A DNA stretch of 64,000 nucleotides, taken from positions 34,630-98,629 of the forward strand of contig NZ_LMCP01000013.1 of assembly GCF_001425625.1 (NCBI RefSeq), given 5' to 3'. The translations under genes were made by a program, and so were the position numbers. The notes under the pieces were generated by a model. It was not told the origin of the DNA and did not search any database. It saw only the letters and a list, made by a program, of their open reading frames with translations. Below, piece after piece: positions 17,444 to 26,890 of the stretch; within the stretch, counting starts at the first letter, position 1, and every line of letters starts with the position of its first letter. This DNA is from Mesorhizobium sp. Root102. GTDB taxonomy: Bacteria > Pseudomonadota > Alphaproteobacteria > Rhizobiales > Rhizobiaceae.

Positions 17444-18040
17444 ATGCCCAGACTGCTCTATGCGTCGTCTTCTCCCTACAGTTCCAAGGTACGAATGGCA
17501 GCAGCCTATGCCGGCATCGCCGTCGATCTGGTGCCGATCAAGACCGAGGAGAAGCCGGCCGACTTGATGATCGCCAACCCGCTCGGCAAGATCCCGGTTC
17601 TGGTGCTCGACGACGGCCGCTCGATCCACGACAGCCGCGCCATCACCCAGCACCTCAACCGGGTTTCGAAGAGCGCGCTTTTCCCGCGCAATCCCGACAA
17701 GCGGCTCGAGGCGGAAGTGCTGGAGGCGTTGGCGGACGGCATTTGCGACTGCGCGCTGTCGATGGTCTATGAACGGCGCACGCGGCCTGAGGAGATGGTC
17801 TACCAGCCCTGGCTCGATCGCCAGTGGTCAAAGATCACGGCGGCACTCGATCTGCTCAACGCCAACCCGCCAAAACTGCCGAAGAAGATCACTGCCGGCC
17901 AAATGGCGCTGCGCGCCTGCCTTGGCTATCTCTCGCTGCGCTTTGCCGGGAAATGGGAGAAGGGTCGCGCCCGACTGACACGGTGGGCAGCGCGCTTCGA
18001 CGAGAAGTTTCCAGAGTTGAGGCCGTGCATTCCCGGGTGA
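17444..18040 (+). CDS. Glutathione S-transferase family protein
   Basis: 198 residues. The N-terminal thioredoxin-like domain has SSPYSSKVRMAA for glutathione binding, the cis-proline loop GKIPVLVLDDG near residues 47-57 and the DSRAI glutathione-contact motif at about 62-66; an all-helical C-terminal domain follows. Such enzymes conjugate or reduce electrophiles with glutathione; substrate unknown. The catalytic residue would be one of the serines near residue 8-13. A bidirectional terminator lies 54 bases downstream, between this gene and the convergent OMP gene. Confidence 0.85.
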   Translation: MPRLLYASSSPYSSKVRMAAAYAGIAVDLVPIKTEEKPADLMIANPLGKIPVLVLDDGRSIHDSRAITQHLNRVSKSALFPRNPDKRLEAEVLEALADGICDCALSMVYERRTRPEEMVYQPWLDRQWSKITAALDLLNANPPKLPKKITAGQMALRACLGYLSLRFAGKWEKGRARLTRWAARFDEKFPELRPCIPG

Positions 18041-18093
18041 TCGATTGATCACCTGGGGTGACCGATCGGATTCCCCGCGTGATCACTCGGGCA

Positions 18094-18126
18094 CAAAAAA
18101 AGCCGGGCGCGAGGCCCGGCTTTTTC
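18094..18126. terminator. Bidirectional rho-independent terminator
   Basis: A run of A's, then GCCGGGC, a GCGAG loop, GCCCGGC and a run of T's. Perfect stem with A-tract on one side and T-tract on the other; it can end both the GST and the convergent OMP transcripts. Confidence 0.85.
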
Positions 18127-18145
18127 GTGTCGTGGCTTGAACGAC

Positions 18146-18808
18146 TTAGAACTTCATACCAACGCCGAAGGTGACGCGATTGTCGGTGGCCTTGACCTTG
18201 CCGATACCATCGAAGCTCTTGCTGCCGAAGTCGGTGTAGCGGTACTCGACACGGCCGAAGACATTGTCGGTCAGCTTGATGTCGGTGCCGAGACCAGCCG
18301 TCCAGCCGATCATCGTGGCGCGGTCTGTGCCGTATGTGGAATCTTCCACCTTCAGGCTCCTGCCGGCGAGACCGCCGGTGCCATAGAGCAGGATTTCCGG
18401 GGTCACGGCATAGCCAAGACGGGCCCGCAGCGAGCCTTCGAAGCCGGCCTTGGAATTGACGCCGGAATCGTCGCCCTTGACGCCGTTGTAGCCGAGTTCG
18501 GCTTCAGCACCGTAAACGAAGTTCTCCTGCTGCCACTGATAGCCGCCGAAGACGCTGCCAACGAAGCCCTTGGTGCCGACGTCAACGTTGTCGACACCCA
18601 GATCCTTTTCTTTGGTATGGCCGCTGAAGCCATAGCCGACGTTGAGACCGGCATAGGGGCCGGCCCACGACGCGACAGGAAGTTCAGCAATCGGCGCGGG
18701 TGCCGGGGGCTCTTCGGAAACGACGTCCGCGGCATAAGCGGTTCCGCTGAGGGCGAAGAGCCCGAGCGCGACGGCCAACGGCCGTGCGAATTTGAGATTG
18801 GCTTGCAT
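18146..18808 (-). CDS. Outer membrane beta-barrel protein, Omp25/OmpA-like porin family
   Basis: 220 residues. Sec signal peptide (hydrophobic core about 11-22, cleavage after AYA), a proline-rich linker (PPAPAPIAE) and an eight-stranded barrel with alternating aromatic strands: WAGPYAGLNVGYGF, VFGGYQW, YGAEAELGYN, SLRARLGYA, WTAGLGTDIKL, VEYRYTDFG and a final RVTFGVGMKF ending in phenylalanine, required for BAM assembly. Such proteins in Brucella and rhizobia are abundant outer-membrane proteins. AAGGAGT precedes the ATG. Confidence 0.9.
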   Translation of the reverse strand: MQANLKFARPLAVALGLFALSGTAYAADVVSEEPPAPAPIAELPVASWAGPYAGLNVGYGFSGHTKEKDLGVDNVDVGTKGFVGSVFGGYQWQQENFVYGAEAELGYNGVKGDDSGVNSKAGFEGSLRARLGYAVTPEILLYGTGGLAGRSLKVEDSTYGTDRATMIGWTAGLGTDIKLTDNVFGRVEYRYTDFGSKSFDGIGKVKATDNRVTFGVGMKF

Positions 18809-19220
18809 TGTTCTTTACTCCTTAAGCCACAGGACACAGGCTTGTTTCTCACGATCGCCATCTACCCGTCCGGGGGGTGAAACGGATCTGGCGTTCGTCG
18901 GTTCCAAATGTCGTGTCAAAATGCGGCTGAAGCGAACCTGAACTTGGGTCATTACCCGGCGCGAATGAGGCGGAACCTTGACGTTGCATCTTCGCAACAG
19001 CGAAATGGCAGGAGCCGTTCCATGCTGCGCCGCACACCGCTTGGTGCAAGGAGTCCAGCGTCCTATATTCCGCTCGGTGGCTTTGAGTCAAAGACGAGTC
19101 GGGACGCCCAACCGGCCATTTCGCCACAATGCTGCCCAAGGTGCGAACGCCATTTAACGCATGCCGGGCCATATTTCGCCGGCACCGTGTTTTCGGGCCG
19201 AAATTGAGGATTGACACCAT
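18809..19220. other. Divergent intergenic region between OMP and SDR genes
   Basis: 412 bases containing both promoters. The OMP leader side has the AAGGAGT ribosome site close to 18817. I see no RNA gene, clear palindrome or supported open frame here. Confidence 0.5.
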
Positions 19221-19985
19221 ATGAGCAGAGCCACTGCCACCGCGCTGGTGACGGGCGGGGCCAAACGGGTCGGCAGGGCGATCGTCGAGGATCTCGCCGC
19301 ACACGGTTTTGCCGTCGCCATCCATTGCAACCGCTCGCGTGTCGAGGCCGATGTGTTGGCTGCCGCAATCATCGCCAGCGGCGGCCGCGCTGTGGTGATC
19401 GCGGCCGACCTGACTGATATGGATGCCGTCGGCGATCTCGTCGGCCAGGCGCAAGCAGCGCTCGGACCGCTCTCGCTGCTGGTCAACAATGCGTCGCTGT
19501 TCGAGGACGATTCGGTTCTGGACTTAGACTGGCGGGCCTGGGATCGGCACTTTGCCGTTCATGTGAAGGCGCCGGCGCTCCTGGCGCAGAACTTCGCCCG
19601 GGCGTTGCCGGAAGGGCAGGAGGGCCTGATCGTCAATATGATCGATCAGCGCGTCTGGCGGCCGACACCGCGATATTTCTCCTACGCGCTTTCCAAGTCG
19701 ACACTGTGGACAGCCACCCAGATGATGGCGCAGGCGCTCGGCCCTCGCATCCGCGTCAATGCCATCGGTCCGGGGCCGACCTTGAAGAACGCGCGCCAGG
19801 ACGACAGCGATTTCGCCGCGCAGGTTGACGGCTTGATCCTCAAGCGCGGCCCGGAATTGCCGGAATTCGGCGCCACAATCCGCTATCTCTGGGAAGCGCG
19901 CTCGGTCACCGGCCAGATGATTGCGCTGGATGGTGGCCAGCATCTTGCGTGGCAGACGCCCGATGTGACAGGCATGGCGGAATGA
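19221..19985 (+). CDS. Short-chain dehydrogenase/reductase, pteridine-reductase-like
   Basis: 254-residue SDR. The cofactor motif reads TGGAKRVGR at 11-19, with the basic KR typical of NADP-preferring FolM/pteridine-reductase relatives. NNAS begins near residue 90, and the active-site tyrosine/lysine lie in YFSYALSK (YxxxK). IGPGPT and [12 protein letters not shown] complete the fold. A role in dihydrofolate/dihydromonapterin reduction is plausible by family resemblance but not proven. It overlaps the uvrC start by four bases (ATGA). Confidence 0.85.
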   Translation: MSRATATALVTGGAKRVGRAIVEDLAAHGFAVAIHCNRSRVEADVLAAAIIASGGRAVVIAADLTDMDAVGDLVGQAQAALGPLSLLVNNASLFEDDSVLDLDWRAWDRHFAVHVKAPALLAQNFARALPEGQEGLIVNMIDQRVWRPTPRYFSYALSKSTLWTATQMMAQALGPRIRVNAIGPGPTLKNARQDDSDFAAQVDGLILKRGPELPEFGATIRYLWEARSVTGQMIALDGGQHLAWQTPDVTGMAE

Positions 19986-22051
19986 GTCCTGTAGACCACA
20001 AAAACAAGCTGCGCGGTGGCACCGACGATCTGCCCCCCGATATCGACCTCGAGGACGAGGCGGTCGAGGAGATCGTCGAACCAGCCGGTCCTGGTGTCGC
20101 CTTCACCGCTATTGACTGGACGCCGCATGCTGGCGACGCCGAAGGCATGGTCGGCGCCGAGGTGATCCAGACACTCGTCAAGCGGCTGCCCAACGCGCCC
20201 GGCGTCTATCGCATGATGAACGCCGCCGGCGATGTGCTCTATGTCGGCAAGGCGCGCAGCCTGAAGAAGCGCGTCACCAACTATGCGCAAGGCCGCTTCC
20301 ACACTACCCGCATCGGCCGCATGGTGCGCGAGACGTCGACGATGGAGTTCGTCGTCACCCGCACCGAGATCGAAGCGCTGCTGCTCGAAGCCAATCTTAT
20401 CAAGCGCTTGCGGCCGCGATTCAATGTGCTGATGCGGGACGACAAGTCTTTTCCCTATATTCTTTTGACCGGCGACCATGTCTCGCCGGGCATCTACAAG
20501 CATCGCGGCGCGCGCTCGCGCAAAGGCGACTATTTCGGCCCTTTCGCTTCGGCTGGCGCCGTCGGCCGCACCATCAACTCGCTGCAGCGCGCCTTCCTGC
20601 TGCGCAGTTGCACCAATTCTTTTTACGAGAACCGCACGCGGCCGTGCCTATTGTACCAGATCAAGCGCTGCGCCGGCCCCTGTACCGGCGAGGTCTCGCA
20701 CCAGGACTATGCCGAGCTGGTCGGCGAGGCGAAGGACTTTTTGTCCGGCCGCAGCCAGAAGGTGAAGACGGAAATCTCGGCCGCCATGCAGCAAGCGTCG
20801 GAAGCTCTCGATTTCGAGCGCGCCGCCATCTATCGCGATCGACTTGCCGCCCTGTCGCATGTGCAGAGCCATCAGGGCATCAATCCGGCGACCGTCGACG
20901 AGGCCGATGTCTTCGCCATCCATCAGGAAGGCGGCCAGGTCTGTATCCAGGTGTTCTTCTTTCGCACCGGCCAGAACTGGGGCAACCGCGCCTATTTCCC
21001 CAAGGCCGATCCGGCGTTGGAAGCGGCGGAGGTGTTGGGCTCGTTCCTGGCGCAGTTCTATGACGACAAGCCGACGCCGCGGACCGTTCTTTTGTCGCAT
21101 GGCGTCGAGGATCAGGAGTTGCTGGCCGAGGCGCTCTCCACCCGCGCCGGCCGCAAGGTCGCGATCTCCGTGCCGCAGCGTGGCGAGAAGAAGGACCTGA
21201 TCGACAACGCGCTGCAAAATGCCCGCGAGGCGCTCGGACGCCGGCTGGCTGAAACCTCCACACAGGGACGCCTGCTTGCCGGCTTTGCTGAGACCTTCGG
21301 CCTGCCTAAGCCGCCGGTGCGCATAGAGGTCTATGATAACTCACACATTATGGGCACCAATGCGGTCGGCGCCATGGTCGTCGCGGGACCGGAAGGTTTC
21401 GTGAAGAACCAGTACCGGAAATTCAACATCCGCTCGACCGAGATCACGCCTGGCGACGATTTCGGCATGATGCGCGAGGTGATGGAGCGGCGGTTTTCGC
21501 GGCTGCTCAAGGAGCATGGCGATGTTGCCGTGGCCCACGATGCGGCGGCAGCCGAAGCTGGCGAGGATATCGAAGACGATATCTCCGGCAGCTTCCCGGC
21601 CTGGCCCGACGTCATCCTGATCGACGGTGGCCAGGGCCAGATGACGGCGGTGCGCAAGATTCTCGCCGATCTCGGCATCGAGGATCGCGTCGTTGCGATC
21701 GGCATCGCCAAGGGGCAGGACCGCGATGCCGGCCGCGAGCGCTTTTTCGTCAGGGACAGGGACTCTTTTTCGCTGCCGGTGCGCGATCCCGTGCTCTATT
21801 TCGTCCAGCGCCTGCGCGACGAGGTTCACCGTTTCGCCATCGGCTCGCACCGTGCGCGGCGCAAGAAGGAAATGGTCAAGAGCCCACTCGATGAGATCGC
21901 CGGCATCGGCCCAGGCCGCAAGCGGGCTTTGCTGCTGGCATTCGGCACCGCCAAGGCGGTCAGCCGCGCGGCTATCGAGGATTTGAGGAAAGTCGACGGT
22001 ATTTCCGAACAGGTCGCCAAACTGGTCTACAATCATTTCCACGAGAGCTGA
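19982..22051 (+). CDS. uvrC: Excinuclease ABC subunit C
   Basis: 689 residues. In order: a ~60-residue acidic N-terminal extension; the GIY-YIG nuclease domain ([18 protein letters not shown]), which makes the 3' incision; the cysteine cluster [15 protein letters not shown]; the UVR motif for UvrB contact ([16 protein letters not shown]); the RNase H-like 5' nuclease domain ([26 protein letters not shown]); and C-terminal helix-hairpin-helix repeats ([25 protein letters not shown]). It acts in nucleotide excision repair with UvrA and UvrB. ATGA overlap with the SDR gene. The stop codon lies inside a mosaic palindrome. Confidence 0.97.
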   Translation: MSPVDHKNKLRGGTDDLPPDIDLEDEAVEEIVEPAGPGVAFTAIDWTPHAGDAEGMVGAEVIQTLVKRLPNAPGVYRMMNAAGDVLYVGKARSLKKRVTNYAQGRFHTTRIGRMVRETSTMEFVVTRTEIEALLLEANLIKRLRPRFNVLMRDDKSFPYILLTGDHVSPGIYKHRGARSRKGDYFGPFASAGAVGRTINSLQRAFLLRSCTNSFYENRTRPCLLYQIKRCAGPCTGEVSHQDYAELVGEAKDFLSGRSQKVKTEISAAMQQASEALDFERAAIYRDRLAALSHVQSHQGINPATVDEADVFAIHQEGGQVCIQVFFFRTGQNWGNRAYFPKADPALEAAEVLGSFLAQFYDDKPTPRTVLLSHGVEDQELLAEALSTRAGRKVAISVPQRGEKKDLIDNALQNAREALGRRLAETSTQGRLLAGFAETFGLPKPPVRIEVYDNSHIMGTNAVGAMVVAGPEGFVKNQYRKFNIRSTEITPGDDFGMMREVMERRFSRLLKEHGDVAVAHDAAAAEAGEDIEDDISGSFPAWPDVILIDGGQGQMTAVRKILADLGIEDRVVAIGIAKGQDRDAGRERFFVRDRDSFSLPVRDPVLYFVQRLRDEVHRFAIGSHRARRKKEMVKSPLDEIAGIGPGRKRALLLAFGTAKAVSRAAIEDLRKVDGISEQVAKLVYNHFHES

Positions 22052-22100
22052 TGCACGTCGCCCAAAAGTGCGCAGCGGTTTTGGGGTAACGACATGCATC
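22050..22100. repeat. Intergenic mosaic palindrome, copy 2
   Basis: GATGCA (22050-22055) ... TGCATC (22095-22100), with inner arms CCCAAAA and TTTTGGGG. It begins on the last two bases of the uvrC stop codon and shows the same CAAAAGTG...GCGGTTTTGG plan as the other copies. Confidence 0.6.
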
Positions 22101-22211
22101 ACGCTTTTGAGAAGGATTCGGGGTATTTTCGACTGGCCAATCGATTCTGGCCTGTTGACCCCCCACATTCGCATCTGATTTGAGTACGCAGGCAGAAAGA
22201 GTCCCCCGGAT

Positions 22212-22808
22212 ATGGCCAAGCGCGCGTTCAACCTTCCCAACATGCTCACCTATGCCCGCATCGTCGCGGTGCCGCTGGTGGTGCTGTGCTTTTTTCTCGA
22301 AGGACATCTGAAGTCGAGCGACTTCGCCCGCTGGTCGGCACTGATCATCTTCCTGCTAGCCTCGATCACCGATTATCTGGATGGCTACCTGGCGCGCGCC
22401 TGGCAGCAGACCTCCAACATCGGCAAGATGCTTGACCCGATCGCCGACAAGCTGCTGGTCGCCACCTGCCTGCTGCTGCTGGCCGCCGACACCGACCGTC
22501 ATGCCGGCATCGCCGGATGGTCGCTGTGGGCGGCGATCATCATCCTTTGCCGCGAAATCCTCGTCTCGGGCCTGCGCGAATATCTGGCGGCGCTGAAGGT
22601 CTCGGTGCCGGTGACGCAGCTGGCAAAATGGAAGACCGCGATCCAGATGGTCGCCATCGCCTTCCTGCTTGCGGGGCCTGCCGGCGACAAGATCTTCCCG
22701 CTGACCACCCAGACCGGGCTGGTGCTGCTGTGGATCGCGGCCCTGGTCACGCTCTACACCGGCTACGATTATTTCCGTGCCGGCCTCAAGCACATCATGG
22801 ACGAGTGA
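22212..22808 (+). CDS. pgsA: CDP-diacylglycerol-glycerol-3-phosphate 3-phosphatidyltransferase
   Basis: 198 residues, about five to six membrane helices. The CDP-alcohol phosphotransferase motif is complete: D57-G58, A61-R62, G71, D75 and D79 (DGYLAR...GKMLDPIAD). FNLPNMLTYARI at the N-terminus is typical of PgsA. It makes phosphatidylglycerol phosphate, the precursor of PG and cardiolipin, in the inner membrane. Position after uvrC and before moaD-moaE is a common alphaproteobacterial order. A second member of the family is at 55022-55579. Confidence 0.93.
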   Translation: MAKRAFNLPNMLTYARIVAVPLVVLCFFLEGHLKSSDFARWSALIIFLLASITDYLDGYLARAWQQTSNIGKMLDPIADKLLVATCLLLLAADTDRHAGIAGWSLWAAIIILCREILVSGLREYLAALKVSVPVTQLAKWKTAIQMVAIAFLLAGPAGDKIFPLTTQTGLVLLWIAALVTLYTGYDYFRAGLKHIMDE

Positions 22809-22809
22809 G

Positions 22810-23067
22810 ATGACGACCCGGCTCATCTATTTTGCCTGGGTGCGCGAACGCATCGGCGTGGCTGAGGAAGACATCGACTTGCCTGCTGGCATCGAGACGG
22901 TCGCCGATCTCCTGCGCTGGCTGAAATCGCGCGGCGAAGAATACGAGCATGCGCTGCAATATCCCGACGTGATCCGCGTCGCCATCAACCGGGAACATGT
23001 CGAGCACGGCGAGAAGATCGCAGGCGCGCGCGAGATTGCGCTGTTCCCGCCGATGACCGGAGGCTGA
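22810..23067 (+). CDS. moaD: Molybdopterin synthase small subunit
   Basis: 85 residues with a beta-grasp fold and the essential C-terminal Gly-Gly (PPMTGG), which carries the thiocarboxylate used to build the molybdopterin dithiolene. The start is one base after the pgsA stop codon and moaE starts one base after its stop, so all three are likely co-transcribed. Partner: MoaE. Confidence 0.94.
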   Translation: MTTRLIYFAWVRERIGVAEEDIDLPAGIETVADLLRWLKSRGEEYEHALQYPDVIRVAINREHVEHGEKIAGAREIALFPPMTGG

Positions 23068-23068
23068 C

Positions 23069-23545
23069 ATGACCGGTGCGGTCGTACCCGTCGTGCGCAT
23101 TCAGGCGCAGGATTTTGACGTCGCCGCCGAGATCGCCAGACTGACGCAAGGCCGCGCCGATATCGGCGCGGTGGTTTCTTTCTCCGGCCTTTGCCGGGAC
23201 GAGCAGGGCACCTTGTCGGCGCTCGAGCTCGAGCACTATCCCGGTATGGCCGAAGCAGAAATCGCCCGCATCGCTGCCGAGGCGGTCGAGCGCTGGCCGT
23301 TGCAGGGCCTCACCGCCGTCCACCGCCACGGCAAGGTCGCGCCCGGCGAGAACATCGTGCTGGTGGTGACCGCCTCGGCGCATCGCCAGGCGGCGTTCGA
23401 GGCGGCGAGCTTCCTCATGGACTATTTGAAATCGCGCGCGCCCTTCTGGAAGAAGGAGCATCGCGCTGACGGCTCGGAGGGCGGCTGGGTCGAGGCCAAG
23501 GAGGCCGACGACGAGGCGGCCGGCCGCTGGAAATCGTCAGACTAA
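23069..23545 (+). CDS. moaE: Molybdopterin synthase catalytic subunit
   Basis: 158 residues. VVSFSGLCRDE, HYPGMAEAEIARI and HRHGKVAPGENIVLV match the MoaE fold, and APFWKKEHRADG holds the KKE lysine/glutamate active-site motif. It converts cPMP to molybdopterin using sulfur from MoaD. The cofactor is used by enzymes such as the molybdopterin oxidoreductase at 33342. The C-terminal tail is acidic and probably disordered. Confidence 0.95.
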   Translation: MTGAVVPVVRIQAQDFDVAAEIARLTQGRADIGAVVSFSGLCRDEQGTLSALELEHYPGMAEAEIARIAAEAVERWPLQGLTAVHRHGKVAPGENIVLVVTASAHRQAAFEAASFLMDYLKSRAPFWKKEHRADGSEGGWVEAKEADDEAAGRWKSSD

Positions 23546-23690
23546 AATACCGCCGCAGCCATGCATTGACCGCAATCCTTTGGCTAATTGAGCGCGGCTG
23601 GTCAGCCTGGGCGTTGACAGCCGGGACATTGGCAGCCCCGGGGCACTGTCCAGCCTGGGCACTTGGCGGCCCGGGGCAATGGAGATGGTC

Positions 23691-24455
23691 ATGCTGGACA
23701 GGATCGCTGAGTTCTTCGTCTTCGGTTTCGTGCCTCTGGTCGTCGGCATATTGGCCGTGCCGGAACTGTCTGTTGCCGCCGAAGATTCCGTGAGAGGCGA
23801 GGTGATCTATCGCGAGCGCATCGCCTTGCCGCCCAGTGCCGTGCTCTCCGTCCAGCTTGCGGATGTGTCACTGGCCGATGCGCCGGCCACTATTATCGGC
23901 GAGCAGAAAGTGAATCCGACCGGCCAGGTGCCGATCAGCTTCGAGATCAAATTCGACCCTTCCCTCATCCGGTCGCAGATGACTTATGCGCTGCAAGCCA
24001 GGATTACCGTCGATGACAAGCTCCTGTTCATCTCCGACATGCGCCATCAGGTCGATCCGCTGACCGACGTGCCGCAGACCATCATGCTGAAGATGGTGAC
24101 GCCGAGCGCCGAGCCGGCGGTTTCGGTCTTTGACCAGCTCTGGCTGGTCGACTATGTCGACGGCATCGGTGCCATTGCCGCCCCGCAAGCGACGTTCAGG
24201 GTCAGCGGGGCCGGCAAGGCAGGCGGCAGCGGCCCCTGCAACACCTATTTCGCCACCGCCAAGGTCGATGGCCAAACAATAGCGGTCAGCGACATCGGCT
24301 CGACCTACAAGGCCTGCGCGCCGGAGGTGATGGCTGAGGAAAAGGCGATGTTCGATGCATTGGCCAAGGCCGCGTCATACAGTGTCGATGCCGGCAAGCT
24401 CGTTATATCAGACAAGGACGGCCGCGAGATCCTGCGCCTTAGCGCCGCGAGCTGA
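23691..24455 (+). CDS. YbaY-like plus META-domain periplasmic protein
   Basis: About 254 residues with an N-terminal hydrophobic segment acting as signal or anchor. Two domains follow: a YbaY/type III secretion pilotin-like region (residues about 35-125; VIYRERIALPPSAVLSVQL, ISFEIKFDP) and a META/HslJ domain (about 140-250; GSGPCNTYFATAKVDG, IGSTYKACAPEVMAEE), whose two cysteines could pair. META-domain proteins are linked to envelope stress and novobiocin resistance in enterics. I chose 23691 because GGAG precedes it at good distance; an ATG at 23679 is also in frame. Confidence 0.8.
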   Translation: MLDRIAEFFVFGFVPLVVGILAVPELSVAAEDSVRGEVIYRERIALPPSAVLSVQLADVSLADAPATIIGEQKVNPTGQVPISFEIKFDPSLIRSQMTYALQARITVDDKLLFISDMRHQVDPLTDVPQTIMLKMVTPSAEPAVSVFDQLWLVDYVDGIGAIAAPQATFRVSGAGKAGGSGPCNTYFATAKVDGQTIAVSDIGSTYKACAPEVMAEEKAMFDALAKAASYSVDAGKLVISDKDGREILRLSAAS

Positions 24456-24466
24456 CCGTCAATGAG

Positions 24467-24495
24467 AAAGGCCGGCGAAAACACCGGCCTTTTTA
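24467..24495 (+). terminator. Rho-independent terminator
   Basis: AAGGCCGG pairs with CCGGCCTT around a CGAAAACA loop, then TTT. It separates the META-domain gene from convergent ndk and may act in both directions. Confidence 0.8.
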
Positions 24496-24521
24496 CGGGA
24501 TCCAAGGTCTGGACTATCGGC

Positions 24522-24944
24522 TCAGCCGACGATCTCGGTGTCCGAGAACCAGTACTTGATCTCTTCTGCCGCGGTCTCCGGCGCATCGGAGCCGTGCACC
24601 GAGTTTTCGCCGATCGATAGCGCATGCACCTTGCGGATGGTGCCTTCGGCGGCGTTGGCCGGGTTGGTGGCGCCCATCACTTCGCGGTTCCTGGCAATGG
24701 CATTCTCGCCTTCCAGCACCTGCACGACGGTCGGTGCGGACGACATGAATTCAACCAGCTCGCCGAAGAACGGGCGATCCTTGTGGACGGCATAGAAGCC
24801 TTCAGCTTCGCGGCGGCTCATCCAGACCCGGCGCGAGGCGATGACGCGCAGGCCGGCCTCTTCCAGCATCCTGGTGATGGCGCCGGTGAGGTTGCGCCGG
24901 GTTGCGTCCGGCTTGATCATGGAAAATGTGCGTTCGAGCGCCAT
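24522..24944 (-). CDS. ndk: Nucleoside diphosphate kinase
   Basis: 140 residues. Starts at [14 protein letters not shown]; the active-site NSVHGSD has the phosphorylated H117, and the ATP-contact residues K11, R87 and N114 region are present. It transfers gamma phosphate between nucleotides. AAGGA precedes the ATG at 24944; a longer in-frame start at 25244 adds a non-homologous extension and is rejected. Length is standard. Confidence 0.96.
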   Translation of the reverse strand: MALERTFSMIKPDATRRNLTGAITRMLEEAGLRVIASRRVWMSRREAEGFYAVHKDRPFFGELVEFMSSAPTVVQVLEGENAIARNREVMGATNPANAAEGTIRKVHALSIGENSVHGSDAPETAAEEIKYWFSDTEIVG

Positions 24945-25026
24945 GGGTCGTCCTTGTCTGTGAATGGAATTGAGAGTGGCGGGCTCTATACAAGCCGCCC
25001 GGCTCATTGCCAAGGGGTGAGGAACG

Positions 25027-25065
25027 GTCCGCGAGGCGGACGGAAAGCCAATTGCTTGGCTTTCC
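25027..25065. other. Two adjacent perfect hairpins in the ndk/DUF2934 spacer
   Basis: GTCCGC-GAG-GCGGAC (25027-25041) is followed directly by GGAAAGCCAA-TTGC-TTGGCTTTCC (25042-25065). Both stems are exact. They lie in the 292-base divergent spacer 24945-25236, which otherwise shows no gene. Could be a repeat element or structured leader. Confidence 0.5.
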
Positions 25066-25236
25066 GAGTGGCTAATGCCCGGAGCGATAGCGAAGGGCCA
25101 GATCAAGCGTGCGTTCTGTATAGGGCCAGCGCCGATGAGGTAGACCACCGCCGAGACCAGACAGCTGCACAGCAACGCGTTGCTTGCTATACTCTCGCGT
25201 CGGCGCCGCGCTGAAGTCGGCCCGCATGGAGACAAC

Positions 25237-25485
25237 ATGACCATGGCAGATGATCGTCAGGAACGCATTCGCAACCGCGCGCATCAGATCTGGCTGCAAG
25301 AGGGACAGCCGGCTGGACACCATGAGCGCCATTGGCATCAGGCGGCAGCCGATGTCGACCAGGAGGATGCCGTGGGGAAGTCGGCAGCCAAGAAGGCATC
25401 TGGCGCCGGCAAGGCAAAAGCCGCCCCCAAGGAAGCAAAAGCTGCCACGAAGGCCAGCAAGCCAAGGAAGGTAGCGGCCAAGTAA
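25237..25485 (+). CDS. DUF2934 domain small basic protein
   Basis: 82 residues. The N-terminal ~40 residues ([22 protein letters not shown]...HWHQA) are the DUF2934 signature found in rhizobia; the C-terminal tail is an A/K-rich low-complexity region ([17 protein letters not shown]), similar in style to the H1-like protein at 16110 and perhaps DNA-binding. GGAG stands a few bases before the ATG. Function unknown. Confidence 0.75.
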   Translation: MTMADDRQERIRNRAHQIWLQEGQPAGHHERHWHQAAADVDQEDAVGKSAAKKASGAGKAKAAPKEAKAATKASKPRKVAAK

Positions 25486-25572
25486 GGCCGGGCTATCGCC
25501 TCGCGGCTGACCTTTTTTGCGGGACATTGACGGCCCACGTGCTGCCTTGCGGCAAGGTCAGGCGTTGCGGCG

Positions 25573-26265
25573 TCACGCTGCCGCGGCCACTTTTCGTCCC
25601 AGCCCGCCATGCAGGTCGAGGCAGCGGGCGAACCACTGCGCCACCACATCCCCGTCGTCGAGCAGTTGGTAAGGCGAGGCTATGCGCGCCCATTGCAGCG
25701 CGCCGAAGACGATATAGTCGGCAAACAGCGGCGAACCGCCACCGATGAATGGCTGATAGCCGAGCATTGAACGCAAGGGTTCCAGCGAGGCCCTGAAGGC
25801 GCCGCGCCCGGCGTCTCGGGCTGCCATCACGTCTTCCAGCCGCTTGCCGAGACGCTGCTCCCGGTTCTGGCGGAAATAGACGGCGTTTTCCGCGTCCTGC
25901 ATGGCATGAAGGTCCATGATTGCCGCGGTGGTCACATAGGGATGGATGGTCAGTTGCGACCAGCGTTCGATGAAGCGCGCCATCGCCTTGCCGCCTTCGC
26001 CGCCAAACAGCGTCGGCCGGTCCGGATAGGCTTCATCGAGATAGAGCGCGATGGCGAAGGAATCCGCGACGACCGTCTCGCCATCCCGGATCACCGGAAC
26101 GGTTCTCGAAACGCCGCCCTCAACATTGGGCACCTCGAGAAAGCGCGTCGGCGCGGTTGATATGTCGAGCCCCTTGTGGGCAAGCGCCATCGCCACCTTC
26201 CAGCAGTGCGGGCTGAACGGACGTGTGGTGTCGCGTCCGACGAGGTCATAGAGCAGAATGGTCAT
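25573..26265 (-). CDS. Glutathione S-transferase family protein
   Basis: 230 residues. N-terminal thioredoxin-like domain with a SPHCWKVAMAL start (the CxxK-type arrangement of some bacterial GSTs), a VSRTVPVIRDGE cis-proline loop and DSFAIALYLDE for glutathione contacts. The helical C-terminal domain (YVTTAAIMDLHA, FIGGGSPLFADYIVFGALQW) resembles beta-etherase-like GSTs. Substrate unknown. Divergent from the DinB gene with a 60-base spacer. Confidence 0.85.
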   Translation of the reverse strand: MTILLYDLVGRDTTRPFSPHCWKVAMALAHKGLDISTAPTRFLEVPNVEGGVSRTVPVIRDGETVVADSFAIALYLDEAYPDRPTLFGGEGGKAMARFIERWSQLTIHPYVTTAAIMDLHAMQDAENAVYFRQNREQRLGKRLEDVMAARDAGRGAFRASLEPLRSMLGYQPFIGGGSPLFADYIVFGALQWARIASPYQLLDDGDVVAQWFARCLDLHGGLGRKVAAAA

Positions 26266-26325
26266 TGGCGGCGGCGTTCCTGCGGGTTAGGTAGGCCCCG
26301 CATCGACGCGAGCCGAGGGGAAGCC

Positions 26326-26838
26326 ATGAGACAGCATTTCATGATGTTTGCGGCCTATAATCAATGGGCCAATGGCCGCATCTATGATGCCGCCGCCGAA
26401 CTCGACGAAGAGGAATTCAATCGCGATGTCGGCGCCTTCTTCGGCTCGATGATGGGCACGCTCAACCACCTGCTGACAGCCGACCGCATCTGGATGAAGC
26501 GATTCACCGGTGAGGGCGACGCGCCGACGACGCTGGACGCCGTCCTGCATCGGGGGTTGGCCGGTCTGCGGATGGCGCGTGAAGCCGAGGACAGGAGGAT
26601 CATCGATTGGGTCGGTGGCCTCAGCGACAAGGCGTTGACGGGCCGCTTCACCTACATGACCGTCTCGGACATGCGCACGGTCTCGCAAAGGCTGGCGCCG
26701 GCGCTGGACCATGTCTTCAACCACCAGACCCACCACCGCGGCCAGGCGCATACGATTCTGACCATCCTGGGACGACCAAGCCTGGGGTTGGATCTGATGC
26801 TCTTCCAGCGCACCGAAGAGGGCAGGGCTTTCGCCTGA
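26326..26838 (+). CDS. DinB family protein
   Basis: 170 residues forming a four-helix bundle. The three metal-ligand histidines fit at H48-region (GTLNHLLTADRIWMKRF), and HVFNHQTHHRGQAHTIL near 128-144, the diagnostic DinB pattern. Members are metal-dependent, often thiol S-transferases or damage-inducible proteins of unknown substrate. GAGGGG lies just before the ATG at 26326; in-frame upstream starts overlap the divergent GST gene and are rejected. Confidence 0.88.
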   Translation: MRQHFMMFAAYNQWANGRIYDAAAELDEEEFNRDVGAFFGSMMGTLNHLLTADRIWMKRFTGEGDAPTTLDAVLHRGLAGLRMAREAEDRRIIDWVGGLSDKALTGRFTYMTVSDMRTVSQRLAPALDHVFNHQTHHRGQAHTILTILGRPSLGLDLMLFQRTEEGRAFA

Positions 26839-26890
26839 TCCCTGCGACGTTTTGCGGTTGTGGTTCCGAAGGTTTGAGGTCCCGCGCTCA

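Noticed and set aside
24522..25244. Long start for ndk
   Set aside because: 140-residue length and motif positions fit the start at 24944.
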